Source: Romanomermis culicivorax
Taxonomy: Eukaryota > Nematoda > Enoplea > Mermithida > Mermithidae
NCBI GenBank assembly: GCA_963922205.1
Contig: CAWUHX010000357.1
Coordinates: 186,001 to 250,000 of the forward strand
Length of the DNA stretch: 64,000 bases
Direction: 5' to 3'
Positions 45,940 through 58,216 of the stretch are shown piece after piece. The notes below the pieces were generated by a model, which saw only the letters and a list, made by a program, of their open reading frames with translations, was not told the DNA's origin and ran no database searches. Every line of letters begins with the position of its first letter. Position 1 is the first letter of the stretch. The position numbers and the translations under genes were made by a program.

Positions 45940-48900
45940 ATTGAAGCACGCGACGCGCTGGACCAACTCAACACCGCCGCCGCGCGCATAACCAACAATG
46001 TCCCCACGGTACAAACCATCGATCAAATTATCGGTGCCGTCTCCGATCAATTCCAAGCCCAACAATTACGCGTTCAACGCGAAATTCAAGAACAAACAAA
46101 AGCCACTAACGCGCGTTTCGCCGCGCTCGCCGAGCAAATGCAGCACTTGATTTCCACAACCGCCGCCGCGACGCACGCGCGTAATCCGCCTACACCAAGA
46201 CCGCCGCCGGTGTCCTCACGGTTTCACGGCGAGGAAACAAGAGATGTTTATATCCCTAACGAAACTCTCCGTGAAACTGAACCGGCTCCAGTCTTTGGCA
46301 GGCTACCAAACCAAGTCAAACCCAAAGCACCGTCGACGGATACCTTATATAATAACGAATTCGCCCGCAATACGCGCGCCGATGAAGATTTACACCGCTC
46401 CGCGCTTCAAAGACGCCCACCGCCCGCGGCAAACCAATTTGGCTTTTCAGATTATCCACCCGAGGATTATTATGAACACCCGCACCCTCGGTACGACATG
46501 CCGCGCACGTCTCATCGTGAGGAAGATAGCCGCATCAAAACAATCGTCGACAATATGCATCTGTTGATAATTGACGGCGCCGCAACAAATAAACGCCTGT
46601 TACGCTTCTTCATACGACTGGAAAATGAATTCGGCTACGACGCCTCCAACCACGTAAAGATGAGTGCCCTCCGCCGACTTACCCGCGATACGCCGAGCGA
46701 CATGATCCAAGATATGACGCGGTACGAAGACGCCAAACATTTGCTCATGTTTCAGTTGGCGCCCGATTGCAATCCGATGACCCTTAAACGCGAACTTGCA
46801 TCAATCACGCCAGAAGCCGGAGAGGAACCCGCCGCATTCCTGAGTAAGGTAATGACTTATGTACAACTATTGTATCAGCATGAAGATCAAACTTTCCGGC
46901 ACAAACAAGTAATTGATACCTTTTTGACCAAAATGCCTGTTTTCTATCAACTCACAATTGGCGAACAAGCAAAGGGTTTTACAAATGTGCAACAATTGGC
47001 CGACGCCGTAGCCAAAGCCCGTGGTGTCCTCAACGCAACTAAAGCCGAAATCGGAACCGCGGAACGACCCATTCTGGTAAATCAAGCCGACCAAGATGCA
47101 CCACCTCCGAAGTCGCCACAACCGTTTGACCGCCGTTTTGAACGCCGCCGCAGCATGGACCGTCCCCAAAATCGCTACCGCGAGCGCTCTCCCTCAATGG
47201 ACCGCAGGACGCAAAACCCGGCGATGCAGCCCACTAAATTCGTCTCTTTCCAACCACAAGCAATTGAACCGCCGCCGCCGCAACCGCCGCGCACGGAGAT
47301 GCTTCTGGAACAATTGATTCAACGATACGACCGCGACTATGAAGAAAGAAAATCTCGACAACGCCCTGAAGAAACGATATCCAACAATAGACAACAAAGT
47401 CCGCGCCATCAATCTCAAAACAGAGAGCCGTACGCAAACCGCTTCGACCGATCCGCCAGCAGAGACCGCGCACGCACGACGCAACCTACAGGTCTGTGGT
47501 GCGACGCTCACAAATCCCGCACACACAACACAGAAGATTGCGTCTGGCTCAAACGGCAAAACGCTCAACAATCAGCCCGACTTGAAACAAACCGCCCAAA
47601 TTACGCCGCCCAACCACGGCAAGTGGACTTCCGAAACAATTCAAACGACGTACGTGGACAACGCGATTGGCGACCCCGCCGCGGAGGACCGCCCCAACGT
47701 GGAGCGAACTACGCCCGCGGCGCGCGAAACCATTTCTATGAAGGTAACCCTATACAACGCCCAAATGATTTTGTTCAGAATACCTACGCCGTCTACCCGA
47801 ACCATCAATTTCCGGCGCCGTGGGAACAACATATTCATTACAACGCGGTACCGGCCCCATACGTCACAACGCCGACGGACTCATCACGCGCTAGTTCTCA
47901 ATCTTCAGAAATGCCAATTACCCTGCCCGCCCTTCCGGCACCGAATACCGCGCCAGTACCTGCGCTCGAAACACGCGTTAACAATCATTCAACGTCCGCG
48001 GCCAATATGGTTGTTCCATCCAAAGAAATCGCTTCCGCCGCGCCCATTGTCAGCCCCGGCATCGTCCGTTGGAACGCAACAGGCCGCGCTTTTCAAGACC
48101 CCTGTCATATTCGTTCGTCCGTTTGTCAAATTGATAATCTCACGCCATCTTCCAAATCGTTTGTTCGCAAGTACGCTTCTACGAGAGCCTTTCAAATCCC
48201 AATCAAAATTGGAGCCGTCAAAGCACACGCGCTCATCGATACAGGTGCCCAATGTTCCGTCCTCTCATCAGGTTTGGTCAAACGCGCTTTCGACAAGCAA
48301 TCGCTTCAACTCCCAATTTGTGGAAAAATTAAAGTAGCCGACGGCGCCGTAGTCAACGCTCACGGCCCGGTAGTTGTCACAATGGAATCCCCCTTCGGAG
48401 AACACATGATCAAATGCGTAATCCTTGACGATGATGGAAACGATCAATTCATCATCGGAACCGATTTCCTCGCGCACCCAGATATCCACGCCATTTTAAA
48501 TTTCAAAGACAATTATATCGAAATTCAAGACGTTAAACTGCCGCTCAAGGTAATCGCCTCGATCCGCCCGCAAACGGAATTGTTTCTCAACGCCGCTAAT
48601 GATAACGTTTTAGAAGAGATACCAGAGGACGAACGAGTAAGTTGTTATGATGATAAATCTGATATTTTTAGCCAACCCGAAGAAATCGAAGTCGAACAAC
48701 CGATAGGGCAGGCCCAACCTGGTCCACACCAACCGCTTCCTAGGCGGTTGGAGGTTACTGAGCTTGCCGAACCAATTTTTCTCGTCGCCCAAGCTTCCAT
48801 TTCGATTTCGCCGCACTGCCAACAATGGGTCAAAAGTAGCGTTTTTCCCACAACATCGGCGACTGTGCCCGATGTGATTGTCCAACCACTCGCCACGGAT

Positions 48901-51900
48901 AACGTTGCCGCAGAGCTCCCAGTCGAAACCGCAGTGGTCAACATCACCAACGGCCATTGTCCGCTCCTTTTCATCAACAATACGCCGAACAGTATCAAAC
49001 TCCGACCAAATCAACTCATTGCGATGGCAAAGCACACGTTGGAGTATTCCGAAACCCACGCCGATTGTCAGATAGCAACCGCCGCCGCCGACCGCGACTT
49101 AACAGACCACGAGCCGGCCACATTGGACAAATCATTCCCAGGCAACACCGCACAACAAAAGCTGGAATACGCCTTGAACAAAATGACGGAAAAGACGTAC
49201 GTTTCTACCGCGCAAAAAGCGAGAGCCCTCAGGATGCTCCGACAGCACCGCGATGTTTTCAGTCTCCCCGGCGATAAACCAACCATCACTAGCGAGTTGA
49301 CCGTAAGCATCGATACCGGCACTGCAAAACCAGTTTCCCGCCATTATTACCGCGCCGCGATGGAGCAAAGACCGATTGTACGCCGCCACATTCAAGAAAT
49401 GCTTGACAACGATTTTATCGAACCATCCCGCTCACCTTGGGCCGCACCGCTATTTTTGGTAAAGAAAAAAGACGGCTCATGGAGACCCGTTGTTGATTAC
49501 CGCGGAATCAACGATGTTACGCCGAGCGACAAATTCCCAATCCCGCGCATTGACGACTACCTGGACGCAATGGGACACGCAAAATTCTTCACCACGCTCG
49601 ACCTCAAAGCGGGTTATTGGCAAGTACCTGTCGACGTCGATTCCCGTGATAAAACAACCTTCATCTGCCAAGAAGGTTTGTTTCGTTTCAAAGTTTTGCC
49701 CTTTGGCTTGAAGAACGCGCCCGCCGAGTTTCAACGCCTAATGGAACGAATCCTCCGCCCGTATATTTGGAAGATTTGCCTCGTGTATATCGATGATATT
49801 ATTATTTTCTCGAATTCGTTTGAAGAACATTTGGAACATTTGCAAATCATTTTCGACGCCCTCCGCGCAGCCAACCTTACGCTTCGGCCCGACAAATGCG
49901 AGTTCCTGCCGCCGCAAGTCAAGTTTTTGGGACACCTCCTTAGCGCCCGCGGAATCGCAGCCGACCCGGAGAAAGTCAAAGCGATCGCCGAATACGAATT
50001 TCCGAAGACTAAAAAAGGTATGCAAAGTTTTTTAGGTCTAGTTCAATGGTGCAAGCGATTCATCCCGAATTTGGCAACATTGTCCAGTCCTTTGTACGGA
50101 CTCCTACGCAAAGACGCCCAATATATCGCCACGGATGAACACCACGCCGCTTTCAAAGGCATCAAAACCGCCCTTACGTCTTCGCCATTTCTCCGCTACC
50201 CCGTCTACGATGGCAAAGCTCAATTCGTTATTCAAACCGACGCTAGTACAACCGCCATTGGAGCAATTTTGTATCAGGAAAATGACAACGATCAATGGGT
50301 TATCGCCTACAATAGCCGCGTACTCACCGATGCCGAAACCCGCTACAGTACAACTGAGCGTGAATGCCTCGCCATTGTCTACGGCTTCCGGATGTACCGC
50401 CACTATGTGTACGGCCAGAAAGTTATCGTCCGCACCGACCACAAGCCGCTCGAATGGCTCAAAGACGAAAAACACCGCAATTCACGACTCCAGCGCTTCG
50501 CGATCAGCTTACAAGATTACGATTACAAAGTGGAATATGTTAAAGGTAAGGATAACGCTTGCGCTGATTTTTTATCTAGGAAAGATGACCGCGACAAATG
50601 CCCGATCCAGAACGCTGAAAACTTGACCGCAAAGATCTTCCGTGAAAATTTTCACCCTGCTGGTGCAACTACGGAAACCGACCTAACGGTACCGGAAATA
50701 CGCCCAGCAGTGGATTCACTATCCACGGAGGTCGATGCCGAAATCAACGCCATCACCCGTGCGATGACGAGAAAGACCATCAGTTCACCCACACTCTCTA
50801 ATTCAATGCCTAAAGATGCCGACCACGAACGGCCTCCGGCCGAAGTCATTACGATCGCCGCTCACGAAAAAGTTTTAGAAGCTCAAGCCGCAGATCCAGC
50901 CATAATGAGAATCATCACCTCTCTCAAAACGGATAACGCCGCCAAACACCCGCCGATTTTCTTCCTCGAAGATCAACTTCTATACCGGCAAATTAAAGAA
51001 GTCAGGCAATTAGTCGTACCCGCCTCCATGGTCGACCAAACTCTTCACCAATTCCACGGCGCCAAAATTCTGAATCATCAAGGAACAAATCGGACGTTAG
51101 CTGCCATTAAAGCTCACTTTTGGTGGCCCCGCATGGAAGAGGACGTTCGGGATTGGATCAAAACCTGTAAAACTTGCCAACTAACAACGCCGCGCACGGC
51201 ACCGCCTCCGCCATTGTTGCCAATTCAACTCAAACACCCATTCGAAATCGTGGCAACCGACATCGTCAATATTTCGCCAGTAGGTGAGAAGCGTCCCTAC
51301 GTTATTGTTTTTCAGGACTACTTCACGAAATTCGTATCCGCGCACCCGATACCGGATCAAAAAGCCTCAACAATAGTGGAATGTTTTATCAACAACGTCG
51401 TTCTCACGCACGGTAGCCCACTTGTACTCCTTTCCGATCAAGGTGGATGCTTTACGTCAAAACTCATGCAAGATATTTGTGAACTTCTCAAAATTCGAAA
51501 AGTCAAAACAACGGCGTACCACCCCCAGTGCAACGGAATGGTCGAACGTTTCAACCAAACATTGATCGCTCAACTCAAAAAATATACCGCCGACGATCCG
51601 GACAACTGGGAGAGATACCTGCCCTACGCCGTGTTCGCCTACAACGCCACGCCGCATACAGCCACACGACATTCGCCGTTCAGTTTATTACGAGGATATG
51701 AACCGCGCATCACCTTCGACTATGACTGCGCCCGCCGCCTCACCTTGCCGTTGAATTACGACGCTTATCAACATATTCTAACGCAAGCCCAACTCAAGAT
51801 GCACGAAAAGATCAAAGCTAATCTCGATGCCGCAGCCGCCGCCAGCAAGGAATATTTTGACCGCAAAGCTCGAAGACGCGACTTCGCCGTCAACGACCTA

Positions 51901-52143
51901 GTTCTTTTGACCAACAGGCGAAAAGCCAACAAGATTCAACCCGACTTCATCGGGCCTTTCCTCATCACGGACGCCTCTCGCGCAGCCGAAAACGTTGTTA
52001 CCATTGACGCACTCGACGCGCCCGGCCGCCCGCAGACCGTCTCCATAACGCGTCTAAAACCATTCATCCCACGACCGGCAAAGAATACTTTTGACAACGA
52101 AGAAGGTGGACCCCGCACGCCCCACACTTCCCGCCGGCAATAG
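45940..52143 (+). CDS. Gag-Pol polyprotein of element 3
   Basis: One open frame follows the TGA; its first ATG is 46,138 (2,001 residues from there). Capsid lies at about residues 125-300. The zinc knuckle C-x2-H-x4-H-x4-C starts at C455. The protease motif is IDTGAQ (D701). RT has [18 protein letters not shown] and YIDD (Y1217-D1220). RNase H has QTDAS (D1368). The integrase DDE triad is D1708 (ATDIVN), D1767 (LLSDQGG) and E1803 (GMVERFN), spacing 58 and 35. A GPF module is at about 1,945. No chromodomain is seen. All catalytic residues are present. The domain order is Ty3/gypsy, with gag and pol fused in one frame. Apart from the TGA upstream, this copy looks able to make its enzymes. Confidence 0.95.
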   Translation: MEARDALDQLNTAAARITNNVPTVQTIDQIIGAVSDQFQAQQLRVQREIQEQTKATNARFAALAEQMQHLISTTAAATHARNPPTPRPPPVSSRFHGEETRDVYIPNETLRETEPAPVFGRLPNQVKPKAPSTDTLYNNEFARNTRADEDLHRSALQRRPPPAANQFGFSDYPPEDYYEHPHPRYDMPRTSHREEDSRIKTIVDNMHLLIIDGAATNKRLLRFFIRLENEFGYDASNHVKMSALRRLTRDTPSDMIQDMTRYEDAKHLLMFQLAPDCNPMTLKRELASITPEAGEEPAAFLSKVMTYVQLLYQHEDQTFRHKQVIDTFLTKMPVFYQLTIGEQAKGFTNVQQLADAVAKARGVLNATKAEIGTAERPILVNQADQDAPPPKSPQPFDRRFERRRSMDRPQNRYRERSPSMDRRTQNPAMQPTKFVSFQPQAIEPPPPQPPRTEMLLEQLIQRYDRDYEERKSRQRPEETISNNRQQSPRHQSQNREPYANRFDRSASRDRARTTQPTGLWCDAHKSRTHNTEDCVWLKRQNAQQSARLETNRPNYAAQPRQVDFRNNSNDVRGQRDWRPRRGGPPQRGANYARGARNHFYEGNPIQRPNDFVQNTYAVYPNHQFPAPWEQHIHYNAVPAPYVTTPTDSSRASSQSSEMPITLPALPAPNTAPVPALETRVNNHSTSAANMVVPSKEIASAAPIVSPGIVRWNATGRAFQDPCHIRSSVCQIDNLTPSSKSFVRKYASTRAFQIPIKIGAVKAHALIDTGAQCSVLSSGLVKRAFDKQSLQLPICGKIKVADGAVVNAHGPVVVTMESPFGEHMIKCVILDDDGNDQFIIGTDFLAHPDIHAILNFKDNYIEIQDVKLPLKVIASIRPQTELFLNAANDNVLEEIPEDERVSCYDDKSDIFSQPEEIEVEQPIGQAQPGPHQPLPRRLEVTELAEPIFLVAQASISISPHCQQWVKSSVFPTTSATVPDVIVQPLATDNVAAELPVETAVVNITNGHCPLLFINNTPNSIKLRPNQLIAMAKHTLEYSETHADCQIATAAADRDLTDHEPATLDKSFPGNTAQQKLEYALNKMTEKTYVSTAQKARALRMLRQHRDVFSLPGDKPTITSELTVSIDTGTAKPVSRHYYRAAMEQRPIVRRHIQEMLDNDFIEPSRSPWAAPLFLVKKKDGSWRPVVDYRGINDVTPSDKFPIPRIDDYLDAMGHAKFFTTLDLKAGYWQVPVDVDSRDKTTFICQEGLFRFKVLPFGLKNAPAEFQRLMERILRPYIWKICLVYIDDIIIFSNSFEEHLEHLQIIFDALRAANLTLRPDKCEFLPPQVKFLGHLLSARGIAADPEKVKAIAEYEFPKTKKGMQSFLGLVQWCKRFIPNLATLSSPLYGLLRKDAQYIATDEHHAAFKGIKTALTSSPFLRYPVYDGKAQFVIQTDASTTAIGAILYQENDNDQWVIAYNSRVLTDAETRYSTTERECLAIVYGFRMYRHYVYGQKVIVRTDHKPLEWLKDEKHRNSRLQRFAISLQDYDYKVEYVKGKDNACADFLSRKDDRDKCPIQNAENLTAKIFRENFHPAGATTETDLTVPEIRPAVDSLSTEVDAEINAITRAMTRKTISSPTLSNSMPKDADHERPPAEVITIAAHEKVLEAQAADPAIMRIITSLKTDNAAKHPPIFFLEDQLLYRQIKEVRQLVVPASMVDQTLHQFHGAKILNHQGTNRTLAAIKAHFWWPRMEEDVRDWIKTCKTCQLTTPRTAPPPPLLPIQLKHPFEIVATDIVNISPVGEKRPYVIVFQDYFTKFVSAHPIPDQKASTIVECFINNVVLTHGSPLVLLSDQGGCFTSKLMQDICELLKIRKVKTTAYHPQCNGMVERFNQTLIAQLKKYTADDPDNWERYLPYAVFAYNATPHTATRHSPFSLLRGYEPRITFDYDCARRLTLPLNYDAYQHILTQAQLKMHEKIKANLDAAAAASKEYFDRKARRRDFAVNDLVLLTNRRKANKIQPDFIGPFLITDASRAAENVVTIDALDAPGRPQTVSITRLKPFIPRPAKNTFDNEEGGPRTPHTSRRQ

Positions 52144-52652
52144 TTCGCTTTGAAATTTTCCTTTTGTGATACGGCGCTCATCACGCCGCGTTGTAAATAA
52201 TCTTTGTGTTTGTTTAATTTAGATCATGGCGACCTCGATAACGAGCAAGGATGCACGGCAGTTTCAACACATTTCCACTCAATCCGTCGTTTTTGCCTTC
52301 AGCCGACTTTACAATGTCAATTTACATCCTGCCCCGGTTCCCACACTTTCGCAATAGGAGGGGGTTTCTTCTTTAATGTTAGGTTCTGTTTGGCGCGAGG
52401 CCATTCGGTTTACTTCCGCCCGACCCTGGCCGCTATCACTCTCATAAGACTAATTGGGAAAGGTTGATTTTACTCTCCATTAACATAGTGGTGTTTGTGT
52501 TGCTTTTCGTAATGATAGTGTTTGCATTTTCCTACTTTACACTTTCTTCACCTTTCAGCGGCTGATTCTTTTTACTATTTCATTTCCATCTTTCGCTTCC
52601 ATCAGCAATAGTCCCATTTTCCAGCCGCTCTCAAAAAATTTTATTTTTAAAT
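52144..52652 (+). promoter_or_regulatory. Spacer with splice acceptors before the exonuclease ORF
   Basis: Between pol and the third ORF two strong acceptors occur: CACCTTTCAG ending at 52,558 and ATTTTCCAG ending at 52,624. No ATG lies between either site and the ORF start at 52,653. Splicing from the donors near the gag start would not put the gag AUG in frame with the ORF. A trans-spliced leader, known in nematodes, would make 52,653 the first AUG. This is inference from sequence only. Confidence 0.55.
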
Positions 52653-55600
52653 ATGACGACGCCGTCGACCGCATCATCCTCCACGGCCGACGACCCTCCG
52701 CCGTATCGCGAATCGATAAACGTAAACGAACGTTACGTCCGCTGGGCCGAACAGCAGCCCCACCAGAACGATTTAAGTTTCGCCTGCGACGGTATTTTCT
52801 CATTTTATGCTTTTGCTGCTTACTTGCATGCTTTTGCTTGGGACCCCATGGGTATCTCCCCCTCTGTAGTCTTGGGTAGAGTTCCATGGTCAGCCGCCGC
52901 GATCCCGTCATCGTCAAGTTGTGGCCTTCTCAGCCCACAACCGGCCGCTGCCTTGATTCCCGCATACCACAACTCTCGTTATCTCGCTATCGTAGCCCGG
53001 TCCAGTTGTCCAAGTGCGCCCATCAAGGTGACATCGCCGCCCAAGCCAACGCCGCCTCAAAGCATGTGTACTAACGAATTGACAACATCACCACGCTTTC
53101 CTTTTCGTTCATGTTTACATCATCCTTTAAACCCCATGTCGTTCATTCGACGTGGTGTCCCATGTGTCACTGATGAGTATCGCATTCGCTCTTGTTTAGA
53201 AAACAACGTCAAACGCCTAACTCGCGTCGCGGATTTGGAGTCGTGGTACATTTCCATGTACGCGCGACCCCCGAACGTCTTGCCGCCGCCGATTTTCCTT
53301 TCACCCGGAAGTTTGGGGCAGGCCTTGGCCGCCCAACCCACACCAAACTTCCGTGGCTACACGCTGGTCGGCTTTGACACCGAATCCATCTCGGCCGCCG
53401 ATTTCAAACAATTTCAATGTACCGTACAAATGCCAGCCGACCCCACGGCGTCTAGTTACCCCCGCTACGTTCAACTCGCGTTTCCGAATGGCACAATGTT
53501 CGTTTTCGAAACGTTCACCGCCACCCCGGAAGACTGGACCGCGCTTTTCTCCCTAGTCGACGGCGAACACACCATCGTAGTCTCCTTCGATGGAGCCGAC
53601 GACTGGGCGGGAATCTACGCGCTTCTGGGCACTCAATTTCGAACCGACCGGCAAAAGAAGAACAAAGATCCCGTCGTGAAAGCAATCCACTTTGACGCGT
53701 ATCGCGTCATTCGCAATATCGACATATCCCCGTCATTGTACGAGTTGGCACGCCGAATCGGTTTCCTTCCGGAAAAGCGCACGCTCAAAGCCACAGTTTC
53801 CGCAATGTGGGCGCTGGACGTGTCAAAGCTCACTTTACGCTTTCCCCACGCTCTCCGCTTTTTCAACAACCCAACAACGTCGTTCCTACAATCCGACGTT
53901 TTGGCCTACGCGGCCCTCGACGCCTATTATCCGCTACTATTGTTCTTGGCATTCGGTCGTTACGGCTTCATCCCCGAGGTCTACAACGCGCCCGCGTTGT
54001 TCCCCCACGACTCGTTGGACGCAGCCGAAATCGACCACCTCGCCGAGTACGTCATCGCCACTTTTCACAACGTCGCGCTGTCGGATGTCCTACCTCCCGA
54101 CTACGCCAACCGGATCTACCCGACTACGTCGCAAGTGGCCTTGCCCGCAATCATGCGAGATGAAGTTCTTTCGGCTTATAAATTTTTTATGTATGATTGC
54201 ACATCGTCCGACCACGGTCGGTCTTTCTGTTTAGGAACGGTTCCCAACGGCTTCAAAGATGTCAAATCCTTGACGCGGACTACTCACCCGAAGCTTCTCC
54301 CCGTTCCGAAAGCGCCAAAAAAGAAGAAAAAGAAACAGAAGGACGAATGGAACAAGTCACCAGACGTCTCCGACGACGAAGACCCGGCTCTAAAACCACA
54401 ATCGGTGTTCGACGATCCCAAACGTCTCCAAGCAGCCGTCACGTCGGCTATGAAAAGCAATATTATTCATCGAATCATCGAGCTGCTCAACTTTCCGCTT
54501 TCACCGATATACAAGTTGGCCGTCCGCGATCGTATGCCTTACAACGATCCCAACTTGCCGCCGCTCCCCCACGAAGTCGAAGATCTTTGGACCGAACGCG
54601 TAGCCGCCGACCAACCCCTACGCGAGCGCACTTATAACGGTACTCATTATCGTTATCACCCTTCAACCATCCTTAATTTTTTACAGATTGATGGAGAATG
54701 GTTCCGGAAGCTAACGTCTTTTATGCCGTTAGCCGCGCTCCTAGCTTCACCATGTTCCGCCGCGGAATACGCCTGGGTCAACGACGTCCTCCTCCGCCAC
54801 GCGCAATCGATGACGCCAGATACACGCGCCGTGTTCTACGAATGCATGTGGTACCGCAGCGACGGCAACCCCAATTCGCTTCTCACGACTTGGATGAACC
54901 GCATTCCGGAACGCGAGCCCAGTTTTTCGGCCGACCCAAGCACGTACATCTGCAACCGCTTCGCGTTACGCCCGATCGTATTCGACGAAAACTTCCACAT
55001 GGAAACGTCGGTCGAAGAAGTTGAAATCGATGAAAACGATTATACGGCCAATCCACATAGCCGTTTCCATTTTTATTCAACGTTCATCGCGCTCATCGAC
55101 CACCAAAACCGTCTTTCGTTCGCCGCGCCGGTGTATGCGTACCCCATGCCGACTACGGCTTCGGTGCACACGCTCACTGCCGAGGAACTTCTCGACCGCC
55201 CTATCGACGTTGAAGTTGAACCCGCCGACGATGAACTACTTGAAACGCCAATCTTCGATCTCAACATAGCGAAGCTGCCGCCGTCAACGGACGTGTCGGC
55301 CCTTCCTATGGTACCCGCGCCTTCCGATATCACCGCAACCGCCACGCAAATCAACGATTTCCTGAAACTGACGCTCGATGAAATTTCCAACATCGCTCCG
55401 GCCCCGATGGACGAGTCCACACCCGTCCAACCCGCCGCGATTGACTCCGAGACAATGACGTCAGAACAGATGTTGACTGACATACCCGAAGAAAGCACGG
55501 TGGATCAATCTACGTCTATGGACGTCGCCTCTATGGAACCAGCCGCTGCGACTATCACCACCGCACCCGCCGTGGATCCACGAATATATTTGGCGACGCC

Positions 55601-57806
55601 GGCCGTTTTGCCGGGACCTCCGCTTATTGCTACTGTTGCCGCAGCCAGGTATAGTGCTCCTGTACGTTTTTCGCAACAGTTTATTTCAGCTCCGCAATGG
55701 GACGCTTTGGCCGCAGCACTGGCCGCGCATCATTTTCCGCCACCGCCGCCAGGTATGTTATTTCCCGAACATCAATGGAAAGATTTCCCCGAAGTGTTGA
55801 AAGAACGAATACAAGAAATTTTGTTGCCTCAACCGACGTTGATCGCTCCGGCCCCGCAAGTAGCTCAAATGGCTCCTGCGATGGCCCAACCCATCACGCA
55901 ACCACCGGCCCCGTTACCGCCGCCGGTCATATCGCAACCGCAAACGATCCCGCAACCGCCGCAACCAGCGATTCTACCGCCGCCGACGGCGCCTGTGGAT
56001 GTCCAAACCCCACAGGCATCCAGCACGTCCGTGCCGGCTTTAGATCGCTATGGTAATCCCATCCGAAGACCCGGTCGGTATGAACATTCAATCAAACGCA
56101 AACAACAGCTCCAGGACGAATCGGCGTACCGCAAATCTCACAAGACGAAAACATCGGATGAGCTGAGTACACGGCGTACGCCGCCACCCAGCACTTCGCG
56201 TGCTGAGCGCGGCCGAACGCCTAGCGAGCGTACCACTCGACGCCGTGAACAACGCGATAAACAAAGAAACCGCGAAGAAGCTGAACGCTCTTCGCACGCC
56301 ACATCAACGCCGAAACCCAAGCGCGATTCTTCCAAAACACACCACGAGTCCCATTCTCGTGATGACCGCCACCGTAAAGACACGAAACAAACTCCAGCAA
56401 CCGGCAGGGAAAGCCGCCAACACGAACGCCGCGATGACGCGCCGCCGCATCGTACTCAGAGCGAACAAACCCGTAAGGTGCACACGATGGGTTTCTACGA
56501 GGAACACTATCGCCACGGTTTCCGCCGTTCACCTACGAAATTAACCGAATATATTAGCCCATTGCACCGAGACGCCGAAATCCAGCGCCGCCTGGAAGCT
56601 CTAAAGAATCCGCCGAAAGATGAATTTAAAGCTCCACTTCCGCCGCCTCCTATGGACGTGGAGCCCGCAACACCCTCGACTACGCCTACGGTAACGTCGC
56701 AGCCGCCTACGGCTCCGACAACCGCCATAACGACCACGGTAACCCACACCACGTCGCTGCCGCCTACGGCCCCGACGTCGGCTCCGGTTACTGCGGTCAC
56801 ACAGCCGCAAATGATCATCGCCACCAAACCGGTCCTTGGAGTTCCGTTGCCACCAAGTTCCGCACCAGCAATCAAACCCCGGTTACCTAGCGAGGCTACG
56901 CACTTGCCGAATTACACGCGATTTCGTACTACCGATCAGCCGCACGCTGTTACGATCGTCACGCCGGGCTATCCGCCACATATTGACCCGGCCGTTGAAT
57001 TCTTCTCACCACGCACGATGCACGAGATGGTGCTGATCAATTTTTTCGGGCGCCTTCGCATTCATATCATCATGCCCGTGCACATACGCGCCACGAACGC
57101 TTCGCTGGCGTTGTACCAATATTTCCGCGACCACTACCGCCCTTCATACGTCGAACAGCAACCACCGATTTCGCACGCCGTGGCCACAGTGATATTAAAA
57201 TGGGTCGCCAGTCTCTGGGCTGAGGAGCTCGGTGTCGTTGACGCCGTTCACACCGCCCACTTGACTCTTTTCCTTTACGAAGCCCGCGGCCTGGATAATC
57301 CTTCGTGCCTGCTCCAAGCCTATAACACCACTGTCGGACTTATCGACAGCTGGATGGCTTATCCGAGCTACGCACCGTTTCCACAGCCGCCCGAAATTGC
57401 CGACATTCGAAAAATTTATTTGCAATACCACAGCGAGACGGATCGCCCCGCGCCCCTGCTGCGTCGGCACGACTTTTCTGCCCGGTGGAATCTTTTGCCA
57501 CCGCGACCGTTGCCGCCAACAGGGACGCCATCCGACAAACCGTCGTTAATTGCCACTCAATTGCCAGCACCCGGTGTGAACCCGCTATCGCCGCTTCCAC
57601 CTCAAACGTCAACTTCATCGTCGCGCCGCCGGGATACCTCTGACTACGGTCGATCCCGTTATTCCCGTAACGTCCGTTTTGATGGTCACGACGACCCGTA
57701 TGATCCCCACGGCTACGATAGCTACCGACGAAACGAACGCGACCGCCGCGATCCGCAACGAAATCACCGCTCCGCATCCGACACCCGTTATCGCCGCCGC
57801 CATTGA
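52653..57806 (+). CDS. DEDDy-type 3'-5' exonuclease protein of element 3
   Basis: The frame is 1,717 residues unspliced and about 1,581 if the candidate intron is removed. Exonuclease motifs (unspliced numbering): Exo I GFDTES (D242, E244), Exo II near SFDGADDW (D316 or D317), Exo III YAALD (Y419, D423). This is the signature of RNase D/WRN/MUT-7-like enzymes. A region conserved with element 2 follows (LFPHD near 450, [10 protein letters not shown] near 500), then Lys-rich and long Pro/Ala-rich segments (about 940-1,140). An Arg/Ser-rich basic region is at 1,146-1,272, a conserved helical domain at about 1,430-1,596, and an Arg/Tyr/Asp-rich tail ends it. There is no signal peptide or transmembrane segment. 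The basic and RS-like parts suggest RNA binding. What it acts on is unknown; candidates are element RNA or cDNA ends, or host small RNAs. The start at 52,653 is the first ATG after two splice acceptors. Confidence 0.85.
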   Translation: MTTPSTASSSTADDPPPYRESINVNERYVRWAEQQPHQNDLSFACDGIFSFYAFAAYLHAFAWDPMGISPSVVLGRVPWSAAAIPSSSSCGLLSPQPAAALIPAYHNSRYLAIVARSSCPSAPIKVTSPPKPTPPQSMCTNELTTSPRFPFRSCLHHPLNPMSFIRRGVPCVTDEYRIRSCLENNVKRLTRVADLESWYISMYARPPNVLPPPIFLSPGSLGQALAAQPTPNFRGYTLVGFDTESISAADFKQFQCTVQMPADPTASSYPRYVQLAFPNGTMFVFETFTATPEDWTALFSLVDGEHTIVVSFDGADDWAGIYALLGTQFRTDRQKKNKDPVVKAIHFDAYRVIRNIDISPSLYELARRIGFLPEKRTLKATVSAMWALDVSKLTLRFPHALRFFNNPTTSFLQSDVLAYAALDAYYPLLLFLAFGRYGFIPEVYNAPALFPHDSLDAAEIDHLAEYVIATFHNVALSDVLPPDYANRIYPTTSQVALPAIMRDEVLSAYKFFMYDCTSSDHGRSFCLGTVPNGFKDVKSLTRTTHPKLLPVPKAPKKKKKKQKDEWNKSPDVSDDEDPALKPQSVFDDPKRLQAAVTSAMKSNIIHRIIELLNFPLSPIYKLAVRDRMPYNDPNLPPLPHEVEDLWTERVAADQPLRERTYNGTHYRYHPSTILNFLQIDGEWFRKLTSFMPLAALLASPCSAAEYAWVNDVLLRHAQSMTPDTRAVFYECMWYRSDGNPNSLLTTWMNRIPEREPSFSADPSTYICNRFALRPIVFDENFHMETSVEEVEIDENDYTANPHSRFHFYSTFIALIDHQNRLSFAAPVYAYPMPTTASVHTLTAEELLDRPIDVEVEPADDELLETPIFDLNIAKLPPSTDVSALPMVPAPSDITATATQINDFLKLTLDEISNIAPAPMDESTPVQPAAIDSETMTSEQMLTDIPEESTVDQSTSMDVASMEPAAATITTAPAVDPRIYLATPAVLPGPPLIATVAAARYSAPVRFSQQFISAPQWDALAAALAAHHFPPPPPGMLFPEHQWKDFPEVLKERIQEILLPQPTLIAPAPQVAQMAPAMAQPITQPPAPLPPPVISQPQTIPQPPQPAILPPPTAPVDVQTPQASSTSVPALDRYGNPIRRPGRYEHSIKRKQQLQDESAYRKSHKTKTSDELSTRRTPPPSTSRAERGRTPSERTTRRREQRDKQRNREEAERSSHATSTPKPKRDSSKTHHESHSRDDRHRKDTKQTPATGRESRQHERRDDAPPHRTQSEQTRKVHTMGFYEEHYRHGFRRSPTKLTEYISPLHRDAEIQRRLEALKNPPKDEFKAPLPPPPMDVEPATPSTTPTVTSQPPTAPTTAITTTVTHTTSLPPTAPTSAPVTAVTQPQMIIATKPVLGVPLPPSSAPAIKPRLPSEATHLPNYTRFRTTDQPHAVTIVTPGYPPHIDPAVEFFSPRTMHEMVLINFFGRLRIHIIMPVHIRATNASLALYQYFRDHYRPSYVEQQPPISHAVATVILKWVASLWAEELGVVDAVHTAHLTLFLYEARGLDNPSCLLQAYNTTVGLIDSWMAYPSYAPFPQPPEIADIRKIYLQYHSETDRPAPLLRRHDFSARWNLLPPRPLPPTGTPSDKPSLIATQLPAPGVNPLSPLPPQTSTSSSRRRDTSDYGRSRYSRNVRFDGHDDPYDPHGYDSYRRNERDRRDPQRNHRSASDTRYRRRH
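52792..53199 (+). other. Candidate optional intron in the element 3 exonuclease ORF (408 nt)
   Basis: The donor GTATTT follows codon D-G and the acceptor is TTGTTTAG ending at 53,199. It is 408 nt, a multiple of three, with no stop, so the frame is open whether or not it is spliced. The join is phase 1 and falls three residues before N-V-K-R-L, the same point and phase as the element 2 intron. The encoded stretch is low-complexity and has no counterpart in element 2, which supports it being intronic. Confidence 0.65.
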
Positions 57807-58143
57807 ACACGAGCTTCTGTACAGTAACATTGTTTTTTCTTCGTTTTTTGTGTTTCTTAACCTCATTTTTGATCCGGTTGTTTCATTTCTAATCTCGTTT
57901 TTGCTTTATATTTTTGTACTAGTTTCCAGCGCACGTGCAGCCGACACTGCAAGCACACAGTAAGTTGACCGCCGGTGGCCCGCTACACGCCCCCACTTGC
58001 CCCGTTTTGTCCGTACACTCCGCCGCTGGGCTTATGGTCGCTGCCCCAAAAATCGGCTCAAACTACCCCAACAACTCCGCCGGCCCCGCTGTGTGACGCC
58101 GAAGACTCTTCGGCAACCCCGGCGACGGCCTGTAGTGGCGGAG
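57807..58143 (+). other. 3' untranslated region of element 3
   Basis: T-rich then GC-rich spacer between the exonuclease stop and the hairpin. The part from about 58,040 aligns with element 1 at 6,770. No gene is called. Confidence 0.6.
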
Positions 58144-58216
58144 CCCTTCCCCTTGCATGTTCTTTTCGGTATTTCCTGACGATCGCTTAGGGCGATCTAC
58201 TGCAAGGGGGGAGGGG
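58144..58216 (+). promoter_or_regulatory. Stem-loop and polypurine tract of element 3
   Basis: The outer stem pairs CCCCTTGCA (58,149-58,157) with TGCAAGGGG (58,201-58,209). The inner stem pairs GATCGC (58,181-58,186) with GCGATC (58,192-58,197). The polypurine tract GGGGGGAGGGG ends at the LTR and overlaps the outer stem. Element 1 has the same fold, with one compensated pair change in each stem. Confidence 0.8.

Noticed and set aside
47339..48337. 332-codon open frame overlapping gag in another frame
   Set aside because: It lies inside the GC-rich gag-pol sequence, matches no motif and is best explained by composition and codon bias of the real frame.
51900..52143. Chromodomain at the integrase C-terminus
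   Set aside because: Only a GPF module and a short basic tail are visible; no chromodomain aromatic pattern.
52653..57806. Envelope-like gene downstream of pol
   Set aside because: No signal peptide, transmembrane helix or furin-like site; the exonuclease motifs explain the N-terminal region instead.
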